A stretch of 21,478 bases of DNA from JABSQH01 sp039177505 (GTDB lineage Bacteria > Actinomycetota > Acidimicrobiia > Acidimicrobiales > Ilumatobacteraceae): the NCBI GenBank assembly GCA_039177505.1, contig JBCDFR010000055.1:1-21478 (forward strand), read 5' to 3'. Below, piece after piece: positions 1 to 7,181 of this stretch. Each line of letters begins with the position of its first letter. Positions within the stretch are counted from its first letter, which is position 1. Under the pieces are notes generated by a model. The model did no database searches, was not told the DNA's origin, and was given only the letters and a program-made list of their open reading frames with translations. The position numbers were made by a program, and so were the translations under genes.

Positions 1-330
1 CGACCCGCCGCCGCGCGTCGCCATCGTTGGCGCAGCAGCGCGCACCAGTCGCATCAACGGGTGCACCATCGCGTCGAATCCGGCGATCCACTGCTCATCG
101 TCGATGTCGGCGACTTTGGCGCCGTATGCCGGGATGTCGAGATTGGCGACGATGGCATCCAACTCGCCGCAGCGGGCGATCAAGGCAGCGGGCTCGTCGG
201 GTTCGAGCAGCTGGCTGTCGTCGGCGATCACGTCTGCGCCCTCAGTTCGAAACAACTCGGTGATCGGCGGGCCCATGAAGGTGGTGCAACTGGTGACGAG
301 GATTCGTTGTCCGGTGAGACGGGCGCTCAT
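1..330 (-). CDS. SDR-family oxidoreductase, N-terminal part (runs off the left edge)
   Basis: The first 110 codons of a minus-strand gene starting at ATG 328-330; the rest lies beyond the window. The product begins MSARLTGQRILVTS and goes through a Rossmann-like pattern of beta strand, turn, helix and a second strand ending in acidic residues (GADVIADD). A later stretch (DAIVANLDIPAYG, then DIDDEQWIAGFDAMV) matches the region around the NNAG motif and helix of short-chain dehydrogenases. The classical TGxxxGIG dinucleotide loop is replaced by TSCTTFMGP and NNAG by VANLD, so this belongs to a divergent SDR group and its cofactor is uncertain. The active-site YxxxK is outside the window. The gene is divergent from the haloalkane dehalogenase with about 127 bp between them, so shared regulation is possible but not shown. 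Family call fairly firm; substrate unknown. Confidence 0.72.
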   Translation of the reverse strand, partial: MSARLTGQRILVTSCTTFMGPPITELFRTEGADVIADDSQLLEPDEPAALIARCGELDAIVANLDIPAYGAKVADIDDEQWIAGFDAMVHPLMRLVRAAAPTMATRGGGS

Positions 331-351
331 CGGCCCGACCGTATTGGGCCG
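331..351. promoter_or_regulatory. Short inverted repeat in front of the SDR gene
   Basis: CGGCCC at 331-336 and GGGCCG at 346-351 form a perfect 6-bp inverted repeat with a 9-nt spacer, directly abutting the SDR start codon. It could be an operator in the divergent intergenic region or a leader hairpin over the ribosome-binding site. Short GC palindromes are common in such DNA, so this is a weak call. Confidence 0.25.
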
Positions 352-457
352 AGTGCAGTATCGACGATCCGGTCGGAGCCGCCATGTGGGGACAGCGCTC
401 CGCGTGCGCAACCGCTGCAGCTCAAGTGCGTGCTGAGCCCCGGCCTACGGTTGCGTG

Positions 458-1420
458 ATGCAGGTTCTGCGCACGCCCGACAGCCGATTTGCTGATCTTT
501 CCGATTGGCCGTATCCACCGAGCTACGTCGAGGTGGTGAATCCCGACGGCGGTGACGCGTTGCGCGTGCACTACGTCGATGCCGGGCCCGGGGCCGGTCC
601 GACCGTGCTGTTGCTCCACGGCGAACCCACGTGGGTGTACCTCTATCGCAAGATGATCCCGCTGCTCGTCGATGCCGGGTGTCGGGTCATCGCACCAGAC
701 CTGATCGGGTTCGGTCGGTCGGACAAGCCCGCCGCCCGTGGCGATTACACGTTCCGTCGACATGTCGACTGGATGGCGGAGTTCGTGAGCTCGCTCGACC
801 TGCAGGATGTGACCTACTTCGGCCAGGACTGGGGGAGTCTCATCGGGCTCACGGTGGTGGCCCGCTCGCCCGACCGATTTCGTGGCCTCGTGCTGGCCAA
901 CGGGGGCCTCCCGGACCCGGGTGACCTCGAGCTGCTCGCAACGCTGGGAGCAAACTCGCCCGATCCCGAGGCGTTCAGCAGGTGGCAGGCGGTCGCCCGA
1001 GGCGCGGACCACCTCGACGTTGGGACACTGCTCCGTGATGGACTTGCGGGCATCGATGCGATGGGCCTCGACCTCTCAGATGCGGAGGTGGTCGCGTACG
1101 ATGCGCCGTTTCCGGATGCGTCCTACCAGGCCGGAGCGTTGGAGTTTCCGGCACTCGCCGGGCCGCACGGTGCCGATGGAGAGCCGTTCACGCTCTTCGC
1201 CGAGGCGTGGCAGGAACTCGGGCGGTGGAACAAGCCGCTGATCTGTCGGTACGGCAAAGCCGATCCAGTCCTCGGCTGGTTCGACGACTACATGACTGCC
1301 AAGGTGCCGGGGGCGAAGGGTCAACCGCATCAGACGTTCCCGAAGGGCGGACACTTCATCCAAGAGCAAGAACCCCTGGCGTTGGTGGACGCAGTGCTCC
1401 ATGTGACGAAATCGGCGTAG
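458..1420 (+). CDS. Haloalkane dehalogenase (HLD-I type alpha/beta hydrolase)
   Basis: A 320-residue alpha/beta-hydrolase, the normal length for haloalkane dehalogenases, which hydrolyse carbon-halogen bonds to an alcohol and halide in the cytoplasm. Visible residues match the family: the oxyanion-hole motif HGEPTW (54-59), the nucleophile elbow GQDWGS with Asp124 and halide-binding Trp125, a second candidate halide Trp (Trp176) at the start of the cap domain, a catalytic acid candidate Asp269 (GKADPVLG) and the catalytic His299 (KGGHFIQE). HGEP rather than HGNP and the acid after strand 7 point to subfamily HLD-I, the DhlA-like group. The N-terminus MQVLRTPDSRFADL is typical, so ATG 458 is preferred over the adjacent GTG 455; no strong Shine-Dalgarno is visible. 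Substrate range cannot be read from sequence; native substrates may not be halogenated. No other halogen-metabolism gene is adjacent. Confidence 0.9.
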   Translation: MQVLRTPDSRFADLSDWPYPPSYVEVVNPDGGDALRVHYVDAGPGAGPTVLLLHGEPTWVYLYRKMIPLLVDAGCRVIAPDLIGFGRSDKPAARGDYTFRRHVDWMAEFVSSLDLQDVTYFGQDWGSLIGLTVVARSPDRFRGLVLANGGLPDPGDLELLATLGANSPDPEAFSRWQAVARGADHLDVGTLLRDGLAGIDAMGLDLSDAEVVAYDAPFPDASYQAGALEFPALAGPHGADGEPFTLFAEAWQELGRWNKPLICRYGKADPVLGWFDDYMTAKVPGAKGQPHQTFPKGGHFIQEQEPLALVDAVLHVTKSA

Positions 1421-1800
1421 CGGTCGGTCGGTTCGGCCGGGGTGCCCATACGACGAACCGGAGTTCGCCGTGTGGTCGATTGCTGAACGAGGGCCTGGCT
1501 GCTCGTTGCCTGCTCGGCGACGACGGCGCTCCCAGGACCGCCGTCGGTGACGCCGCGGACGGTGAAGACTCCGACGTCGGTGCGGACGCGGACCGACTGG
1601 TGGCCTGTTCGTTGCGTACGGACTGCTCACCACGTTGATGATTCTGATGGTCCTGGTTGCCACACGCCGTTTGACACCGAGGCGCAAGACCGGCGACGGT
1701 TCGCGACGCCGCGGTGATGCGCCGTGCCGAGCGGCACAGATCGCCGACGCGTACAGTGTCCAGTAGACGTCGACGCGTGCGTTGATAGAGAGGGCCGACC
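1421..1800. other. 380-bp intergenic stretch, no supported gene
   Basis: Between the dehalogenase stop and the YccF start I see no convincing coding sequence. A short hydrophobic reading frame lies at about 1600-1767 on the plus strand (it contains LLTTLMILMVLVATRR) but has only an internal TTG/ATG start, no ribosome-binding site and a low-complexity basic tail. The last 20 bases carry the AGAGAGG Shine-Dalgarno of the next gene. Confidence 0.5.
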
Positions 1801-2340
1801 GTGAGCAAAGACGACGACAGCGCACCCGCACGGCCACTTCCCCCTCCAGATCAGTCGCTCCGGAATCAACCGTCGCACACCACAGTGAACGTCAACGCCG
1901 GAGGTATTCAAGTGGGTCGTTCGCCGGGGGCTGGCAGCCTTATTCTCAATGTGTTGTGGGTCGTGTTCTCCGGGTTCTGGCTCTTTCTCGGTTACTTGAT
2001 TGCCGGCGTGATCCAGTGCATCACCATCATCGGCATCCCGTTCGGTGTTCAGAGTTTCAAGCTCGCGGGTTTTGCGCTGTGGCCGTTCGGCAGGTCTGTG
2101 GTGCAACGTCCGGGTGCGTCGACATCGCTCAGCCTGTTCGGCAACATCATCTGGATCGTGTTGTCGGGCTTTTGGCTGGCGCTGGCCCATCTGGTACTCG
2201 GCGTGTTGTTGTGCATCACCATCATCGGGATTCCGCTCGGACTGGGGAACTTCAAGCTGATTCCGTTGGCACTCGTGCCGTTCGGTAAGGACGTGGTGCG
2301 AAACGGGACTGTCGTCGGCCCAGCCGTGGTCAGTTTCTAG
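1801..2340 (+). CDS. YccF domain inner-membrane protein
   Basis: A 179-residue membrane protein with two tandem YccF (DUF307) repeats. Repeat 1 spans about residues 50-101 and repeat 2 about 115-166; each reads N-hydrophobic-SGFW-hydrophobic-CITIIGIP-G-x-FKL-PFG. Each repeat supplies a pair of hydrophobic segments, so about four membrane passes. The first 40 residues are hydrophilic and Pro/Asp rich, probably cytoplasmic. The start is GTG 1801, preceded by an AGAGAGG ribosome-binding site at suitable distance. The family is widespread in bacteria but has no established biochemical function, so none is assigned. It appears monocistronic: the next gene starts about 140 bp downstream and is unrelated. 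A GGCGGG-TC-CCCGCC hairpin (2406-2419) lies 66 nt after the stop, without a T-tract. Confidence 0.88.
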   Translation: MSKDDDSAPARPLPPPDQSLRNQPSHTTVNVNAGGIQVGRSPGAGSLILNVLWVVFSGFWLFLGYLIAGVIQCITIIGIPFGVQSFKLAGFALWPFGRSVVQRPGASTSLSLFGNIIWIVLSGFWLALAHLVLGVLLCITIIGIPLGLGNFKLIPLALVPFGKDVVRNGTVVGPAVVSF

Positions 2341-2405
2341 CGCTTCCAGCACTACCTGAGTTGCCGGGCGTCTCGCGGTCACCTCGACAGACGAGCCGAG
2401 TCGAT

Positions 2406-2419
2406 GGCGGGTCCCCGCC
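2406..2419 (+). terminator. Possible hairpin terminator after the YccF gene
   Basis: Perfect GGCGGG / CCCGCC arms with a 2-nt loop lie between the YccF stop and the next start. There is no T-run after it, and a second GC palindrome (GGGCCGGCCC) follows about 30 bp later. The tight loop makes an intrinsic-terminator role uncertain. Confidence 0.25.
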
Positions 2420-2477
2420 GGAGGTGGCGCGCTGGGGTCGTCGGGCCGGCCCCGTCGGGCTCGACGTATGGTGTCGC

Positions 2478-2912
2478 ATGAGCATGAGCGACCACACCGA
2501 GGACAGCATCAAGAGCTTCAACGCCGCAATCATCGAGGAGTTTCGGGCGAACGGCGGGAAGGTAGCTGCATTCGGGGACGCCCCCGTGGTGATTCTGAAC
2601 ACGATTGGCGCGAAGTCAGGCGAGGTCCGATCGACGCCACTGGTTGCCTTGGTGGACGACAGCGGGATGTACGTGTTCGCGTCCAAGGCGGGCGCCCCGA
2701 CCAACCCCGCCCGGTATCACAACCTCGTCGCGAACCCCGAGATCACCGTGGTGTACGGCAGCGAGTCCTTCGATGCTCTTGTCGAGGAGATGCCCGAGGC
2801 GCAGGGCCAGGCCAAGCTCGCTGACCAGGCGGCGATCATGCCGCAGTTCGGTGAGTACATCGAGAGTGCCGCTCCTCGCGTGATTCCCGCTTTCAGGATC
2901 ACGCGCCGTTAG
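2478..2912 (+). CDS. Ddn/DUF385-family deazaflavin (F420)-dependent oxidoreductase
   Basis: A 144-residue split-barrel protein of the family that includes mycobacterial Ddn, the F420H2-dependent quinone reductase that also activates nitroimidazole prodrugs. Family hallmarks are visible: GAKSGEVRSTPL (44-55), a strand with YVFASKAGAP, then NPARYHNLVANPEITV (76-91), where the family contacts the deazaflavin cofactor. Length is normal. I chose ATG 2478 (MSMSDHTEDS); an upstream in-frame extension to 2361 would add low-complexity Gly/Pro/Arg sequence with no family resemblance. ATG 2484 is an alternative. F420 use is restricted mainly to actinobacteria and some archaea, which supports the actinobacterial assignment. 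The in vivo substrate is unknown; a detoxifying or quinone-reducing role is an inference from the family. Confidence 0.85.
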   Translation: MSMSDHTEDSIKSFNAAIIEEFRANGGKVAAFGDAPVVILNTIGAKSGEVRSTPLVALVDDSGMYVFASKAGAPTNPARYHNLVANPEITVVYGSESFDALVEEMPEAQGQAKLADQAAIMPQFGEYIESAAPRVIPAFRITRR

Positions 2913-3069
2913 CGCACCTCTGCTGCGCTCTGGGCAGCTACCGGTGTAGTGGCCGTCGACGGTCGTCGAGGTCGAGCGCAACGAGCGCACGCCTGAATCT
3001 CGAGGTCTCCGGGTGGTTGTCGATGTCGTTGAAACCCTGGCCTCGACAGCATGACCGGTCGGACCACCT

Positions 3070-3182
3070 TATGAGAAGTTGAACGGAACCTGATTTATAT
3101 ATAAAAAAGAGCTACCTAGCTGGTCTGGAAATCTGCTGTTAACACGCCCAATACGTGCCGGTCTATTTCGCTAAATTAAATT
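3070..3182. promoter_or_regulatory. AT-rich island in the Ddn-TauE intergenic region, possible promoter
   Basis: In DNA that is otherwise strongly GC rich, this stretch holds a TTATATATAAAAAA run, a perfect AGCTA-CC-TAGCT inverted repeat (3110-3121), a TTAAC and a CTAAATTAAATT. TTGAAC (3079-3084) followed 17 nt later by TAAAAA resembles a sigma70-type promoter facing the TauE/SafE gene, though the leader would be about 190 nt. The rest of the 386-bp gap (2913-3298) shows no gene I can support. A relic of inserted DNA is the alternative. Confidence 0.35.
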
Positions 3183-3259
3183 GCCCGGGTGTCCGAACCG
3201 AGTACGTCGATCCGCCATGCCTCATGCCCGAGGGGCGGCTCCCCTCCGGCGAACTCGTG

Positions 3260-3289
3260 TCATCGTGCGAGGGGTGATCGTGCGAGGGG
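3260..3289 (+). repeat. 15-bp tandem duplication carrying the Shine-Dalgarno of the TauE/SafE gene
   Basis: Two adjacent 15-bp copies, TCATCGTGCGAGGGG (3260-3274) and TGATCGTGCGAGGGG (3275-3289), differ at one base. The second copy supplies the GAGGGGAG ribosome-binding site about 8 nt before the GTG start at 3299. The first copy offers the same purine run with no nearby start codon. Confidence 0.7.
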
Positions 3290-3298
3290 AGAACGCCT

Positions 3299-4039
3299 GT
3301 GAGCGGTTCGGCGGGTGTGATCCTTCTCTCTGCGTTTGCGCTCGGGGCGTTGGTCAAGGCCGTGAGCGGAGTGGGCGTTCCACTTGTGGCCGTGCCGGTC
3401 GCCGCGTTGTTCACCGACTTTCAAGATGCCGTCGTGACGGCGTCGATTCCGTCCGTTCTTGCCAACGGCGTCCTGGTGTATCGCGAACGCTCCCATCGGC
3501 CCTCGCGCTCAGGTTTGGGCCGCCTTGCGCTGTTCGGAGCGCTCGGGGCAATCGTCGGCGTCGCCGCGTTCACCGCGCTCCCTTCTCGGCTCCTGGCTGT
3601 CGGCGTCGTGGTCGTGATCACGGCCTACGTTGCAGCGTTCTTCGCCGACCTGCGACCATTGATTTCTGCGACGCGGTCCCGGCGTTGGGGCCCGCTGGTG
3701 GGCACTGGTGCTGGTGCGCTCCACGGAGCCACGGGGCTGTCCGGGCCGGTCGTTCAGATGTGGCTGCACTCGCACCGCCTCGATCCTGGGGTGCAGGTGT
3801 TCTCTGCCGCATCGATCTTTCTCTTTATGGGATCCGCGCAGGCGTTGCTGCTGACCGCCAGTGGCGAAATGGCAGAACGGCTCGGTTTCGCGGCCCTTGC
3901 TTCGGCCGTCGTTGCCATCATGCTCCCAGTTGGCGCCCGGTGGCGCGAACGTCTCTCGGGACGAACCTTTGACCTCGTCGTCATCGGTGTGCTCGTCGCC
4001 TCGGCGCTCGCGCTGATCGTTGAGAGCGTCGCACACTGA
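3299..4039 (+). CDS. TauE/SafE (DUF81) family membrane permease
   Basis: A 246-residue, almost wholly hydrophobic protein with the pattern of the TauE/SafE family: an N-terminal half beginning with a hydrophobic segment and the loop AVSGVGVPLVAVP (resembling the family's G-x-G-G-G signature), a central charged loop (DLRPLISATRSRRWG), and a second half repeating the theme as GATGLSGPVVQMW. About seven or eight membrane segments are expected, consistent with the family length of roughly 250. Members have been linked to export of sulfite, sulfoacetate or other organosulfonates, but many are of unknown substrate, and no sulfur-metabolism gene lies next to this one. The GTG start at 3299 is fixed by the strong GAGGGGAG site upstream. 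The gene converges on the large minus-strand gene ending at 4152; a CCCGGCCGGG palindrome (4112-4121) lies in the gap. Confidence 0.82.
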   Translation: MSGSAGVILLSAFALGALVKAVSGVGVPLVAVPVAALFTDFQDAVVTASIPSVLANGVLVYRERSHRPSRSGLGRLALFGALGAIVGVAAFTALPSRLLAVGVVVVITAYVAAFFADLRPLISATRSRRWGPLVGTGAGALHGATGLSGPVVQMWLHSHRLDPGVQVFSAASIFLFMGSAQALLLTASGEMAERLGFAALASAVVAIMLPVGARWRERLSGRTFDLVVIGVLVASALALIVESVAH

Positions 4040-4151
4040 TCGCTGCTGCGGCCGCTGGCCGAACGAGGGCTTTGCGGAACCTGTTGAACCCGACGCGGCG
4101 AGTCAGCCGTACCCGGCCGGGCCGGTCGTCGTTCTGCGGATAGCCGTGGCC

Positions 4152-6569
4152 CTATTGGGCTTCGTCGATCCAGGCCTGCGTGTAGTCGATCGCTTGGTCG
4201 AGGGTGTTTCCTTCGGCGAGCGAATAGGTGCGTGTGCAGTTGGTGGCGGTGTCTCGAATGTCTATGGCGATGGCACCGAGGGGTGGGTCTCCGACGGGCA
4301 CGACGGCCGCGATGTAGTTACCGCTGCGGAGGAGCTGGTTGCTGCCTTCGACCATCGCGAACCGCTCATCGGCGTCGGCCTGGGGGTTGCGTTCAAGGGT
4401 CTGCGTGATCGTGGCCGCTCCGGTGCCCCATGTGGCGGTGGCTGGGCTGGTGTCGCCTTGGTTGAGTGTTGGCTCGCCGGTTGAGGTGCCGTCGATGAGG
4501 TCCGGCGGGGCTGATGGTGTCACAGCGCACTGATGTGTCGGCGGTGCGGTGTTGGCGAACCAGACGCTGCGATAGCCGGAGCCGAGCATCGTCGGTTGGC
4601 CGTTGGCGGGTTGATGCCAAAGGATGTCGTCTTCGATCCACAGCAGGCCGATCCCGTCGGCTGCGACGCGTGCGCTTGTTGCCCCGGCGGGGAGTTCACC
4701 GTGGCTGTCGGGGAGTGCGATCAGCGCCGTCGGGTGGAGTGCCTGAAGTTCGACGCTGTCGTCGTGCTCGATTGCGACGATGAGTTCGTTGTTTGGTCCG
4801 GTGCCGGCAAACGCGGCGCCGAAGGACGCGGCGGGGTCGAAGGTGACCGAGAGTGGCACAGGCTCTTGTGTGATCTGGAGGGTGTGGCTCGTGTATCGCT
4901 GCAGGGCATATCCGTCCTCGTCGAAGTACAGAACGGCGAGCGTGTCGTCGTCGACCCAGGCGACGTCCCACACGTTCATGAAGCGGTCAGGGTCCTGATT
5001 GATCGCAACGCTGCGGCTGATGCCGGCGTCGGGTATCGAGACGGTCAGTGTCTCGCTGCTCGCTGCGGCGAAGCGGGTCCCGTCGGGACTCAGATTGGGG
5101 GTGTACCCGTTGACCAGGAGCTGTCGCGGGCTGTCGGCTCCCGTGGCGGCGAGAACGTTGCCGGTCACTGGTTCGCAGCAGTCGCTGTAGATCACCGATC
5201 CGTTGATGACTCCTGCGACGTGCTCGATCTGGTTCGGCCCCGGGCCGTCTTGGCCTGGTTCGGGATCGGCGATGTCGACGAGCCGCACCGGCTCCCCGGG
5301 TGAGTTGCCCAACAGTCCGGGGTGTAGCCAGAGGTCCCCGTCTGTGTGTTGGATGAAGACGTCGTCTCGCTCGACGTTGACGCCCCCGATTGGAAACTGG
5401 ATGGGTGTCTCCGTCAGAGGCGTCGGGATCCACAACTGTGACCACTGCTGGGCTGAGACCGCAACGAGCGCATCAACCGGAGGATCGGGATTGCCATAGC
5501 GGGCACGGGCCTCGTGTCCGCCGAACAATATCGCGCCGTCTCGTCGAACGATCCACGCCGGGCGGGGCCGGTCGATCGCTAGGGCATACGGCGCAACACC
5601 CTCGTCGGCGACCACACCGGCGTACGTGTTGTCGCAAGAGATCGAGTACACCGTCAATGCGATCGCATCGCTCGTATCTTCGCCCACCAGTGTCAAACGA
5701 GCAGGTTGGGTCCCGCCGGTGTCGTAGTCGAACCCTGGTATCGGGTCGCCGATGGGTCGGGGTTGCAGGTTGGCGACGATCGACTCGATGCTCGCTTGAT
5801 CGAGACCCCGCGAGCGGAGATATCCCTGGGAACCATCGTCCAGGCTCCACACGGCTTCACCGTTGCCGATATCACCGGAGTCATCGGTCGCCTCATGGAC
5901 GTCGATGAAGACCTGCTGACCGTTGATGTCGATCGCGTCTCCGCGCCCGTTCGAGGTCGGTTCGAAGTCACGCAGCACCACCGCGTACGGGCCAGTCGCG
6001 CCCGTCGAGGGGTCGGCGATGACCTGGACAGGGGCGGAGTCGGGGATTCCCCGGGTGAACGGATTCCACGAGAACGACCCTCTGGACTCATCCCACGTGA
6101 TCGTTTGCGACGTACACACTCCTTCGGCGAAGACCACCAGCGGCAGGCTGTGAGGCACCGACAATTCAGCGAGCGCCGCCGAGGCAGCATCAGCGATGGT
6201 CGAAGTCGGCGGCGCCTCGCCCGCTTCGGGGATCGTCTCGTCGCTCTCATCAGGCTCGGCGATCTCGTCGTTGCTCGTCGACGTGGACACATCGGTCGAC
6301 GTCGACACATCGGAGGAGTTCACGTCTGCGACCCCAGTCAACGCCTCTGTCTCGTCAGGATGCTGCCCGTCGTTGCCCAACGCAACAGCGAGCAACGCTC
6401 CCGTTCCAACCACGACAATCAGTCCTGCAGCAAAAGCGAGCCACCGGGCACCAGGATGCTTCGCCGCGGTCGTTGCAACAGCGGCACTCCCGCCGGGGAG
6501 CGCGTCGGCTTGCTGTCGAACCCGCCGCCCAGCCGCACGAGCACGTCGCTCGAACTCGTCGTCAGTCAT
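4152..6569 (-). CDS. Membrane-anchored putative anti-sigma/sensor protein with very large extracytoplasmic domain
   Basis: An 805-residue protein encoded just after the ECF sigma gene; its ATG (6567-6569) overlaps the sigma stop by 8 bp and is preceded by GGAAGGAG inside the sigma gene, so translation is probably coupled. Layout: a basic cytoplasmic N-terminus of about 40 residues (MTDDEFERRARAAGRRVRQQ), one transmembrane helix (about 42-65), a Thr/Asp/Glu-rich linker with a duplicated DVSTST, then about 700 residues probably outside. The outer part has a TolB/PD40-like beta-propeller blade (NLSPDGTRFAAAS) and several Cys residues that could form disulfides. Position and topology fit an anti-sigma factor, but the HxxxCxxC zinc anti-sigma motif is absent and the cytoplasmic segment is short, so sigma binding is inference. 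An alternative is a secreted-side effector simply co-expressed with the sigma factor. Confidence 0.65.
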   Translation of the reverse strand: MTDDEFERRARAAGRRVRQQADALPGGSAAVATTAAKHPGARWLAFAAGLIVVVGTGALLAVALGNDGQHPDETEALTGVADVNSSDVSTSTDVSTSTSNDEIAEPDESDETIPEAGEAPPTSTIADAASAALAELSVPHSLPLVVFAEGVCTSQTITWDESRGSFSWNPFTRGIPDSAPVQVIADPSTGATGPYAVVLRDFEPTSNGRGDAIDINGQQVFIDVHEATDDSGDIGNGEAVWSLDDGSQGYLRSRGLDQASIESIVANLQPRPIGDPIPGFDYDTGGTQPARLTLVGEDTSDAIALTVYSISCDNTYAGVVADEGVAPYALAIDRPRPAWIVRRDGAILFGGHEARARYGNPDPPVDALVAVSAQQWSQLWIPTPLTETPIQFPIGGVNVERDDVFIQHTDGDLWLHPGLLGNSPGEPVRLVDIADPEPGQDGPGPNQIEHVAGVINGSVIYSDCCEPVTGNVLAATGADSPRQLLVNGYTPNLSPDGTRFAAASSETLTVSIPDAGISRSVAINQDPDRFMNVWDVAWVDDDTLAVLYFDEDGYALQRYTSHTLQITQEPVPLSVTFDPAASFGAAFAGTGPNNELIVAIEHDDSVELQALHPTALIALPDSHGELPAGATSARVAADGIGLLWIEDDILWHQPANGQPTMLGSGYRSVWFANTAPPTHQCAVTPSAPPDLIDGTSTGEPTLNQGDTSPATATWGTGAATITQTLERNPQADADERFAMVEGSNQLLRSGNYIAAVVPVGDPPLGAIAIDIRDTATNCTRTYSLAEGNTLDQAIDYTQAWIDEAQ
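6277..6312 (-). repeat. Two-copy 18-bp tandem repeat in the anti-sigma linker
   Basis: GTCGACGTGGACACATCG (6277-6294) is followed directly by a copy differing at one base (6295-6312). It encodes DVSTST twice in the acidic, Thr-rich linker just outside the membrane helix, where length changes are probably tolerated. Confidence 0.8.
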
Positions 6570-7080
6570 AGCCATCTCCTTCCATCGCAAGACGCAACTC
6601 GCGCCGGGCCCGTGCCAAGTCAGACTTGACCGTTCCAGTCGGCGTACCTAACGACTCCGCGATCTCCGCAACCGACATATCAAGGACGTACCGGAGCACC
6701 ACCACACTCCGCGGACGGTCGCGCAGCATTGCAACGTGCGCCCAGAACCGTTCATCCCATGCCGGCACCTCGCAGCCGGCTGCACCGCTCAGGGAGCACT
6801 CGATCAAGCGGTCGGCGAGTCGCCGGCGTCGGCGACGATCGCGCAACATGTCCGCCGCCACGTTCAACGCAACGCGGCGACACCACGCCCCGGGACGCTC
6901 ATACACCCCGACCCGTTGCCACTGCTGTTGCAGGCGCAGCATCGTCTCTTGTGCCAACTCAGCAGCATCATCGGGATCACGAAGCAGCGCCAGCCCGATC
7001 GCCAACATCGATGAGTACTCGGCTGCAACAACAACATCGAGCTCGTCAAAGCTCCGGTCCCCCGGCGTTGCTGCGTTCAC
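6562..7080 (-). CDS. ECF RNA polymerase sigma factor (SigE-like)
   Basis: A 172-residue ECF sigma factor. Region 2 is at about residues 22-85: EYSSMLAIGLALLRDPDDAAEL, then AQETMLRLQQQW and PGAWCRRVALNVAADMLRDRR. Region 4 is at about 115-165: LRDRPRSVVVLRYVLDMS and VAEIAESLGTPTGTVKSDLAR, a clear helix-turn-helix. The start is taken as GTG 7078-7080, because GGAGG (7086-7090) sits 5 nt upstream and an ECF-type promoter lies just before it. The open frame extends to 7224, but that extension is Cys/Arg rich, overlaps the neighbouring fragment and looks non-coding. The gene directs RNA polymerase to a small regulon, probably including its own operon. It overlaps the next gene, which is the likely regulator of its activity. 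Confidence 0.88.
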   Translation of the reverse strand: MNAATPGDRSFDELDVVVAAEYSSMLAIGLALLRDPDDAAELAQETMLRLQQQWQRVGVYERPGAWCRRVALNVAADMLRDRRRRRRLADRLIECSLSGAAGCEVPAWDERFWAHVAMLRDRPRSVVVLRYVLDMSVAEIAESLGTPTGTVKSDLARARRELRLAMEGDGYD

Positions 7081-7105
7081 CGCATCCTCCAAGACCACAC
7101 CATCA

Positions 7106-7133
7106 CACACGCCACAACACCCCGAAAGGTTGC
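7106..7133 (-). promoter_or_regulatory. ECF-type promoter of the sigma / anti-sigma operon
   Basis: Reading the minus strand, GCAACC (7133-7128) is followed after exactly 16 nt by CGTGTG (7111-7106). An AAC-containing -35 and a CGT -10 at this spacing are typical of ECF sigma promoters, and ECF genes often control themselves. Transcription would begin near 7100, giving a leader of about 20 nt with the GGAGG site, which agrees with the GTG start chosen for the sigma gene. Not tested; the match is by eye. Confidence 0.55.
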
Positions 7134-7181
7134 AAACACGCGCATCAACGCGCCCACGACTGCGAGTGCAAGCGGGTCCGA

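Noticed and set aside
1600..1767. Hydrophobic plus-strand frame (GLLTTLMILMVLVATRR) as a small membrane protein
   Set aside because: No start codon with a ribosome-binding site, an in-frame TGA just upstream and a low-complexity basic tail; chance hydrophobicity in GC-rich DNA is likely.
2913..3069. Possible transposase remnant in the gap after the Ddn-like gene
   Set aside because: No frame gives a recognisable transposase motif and no terminal inverted repeats or target duplication could be found around it.
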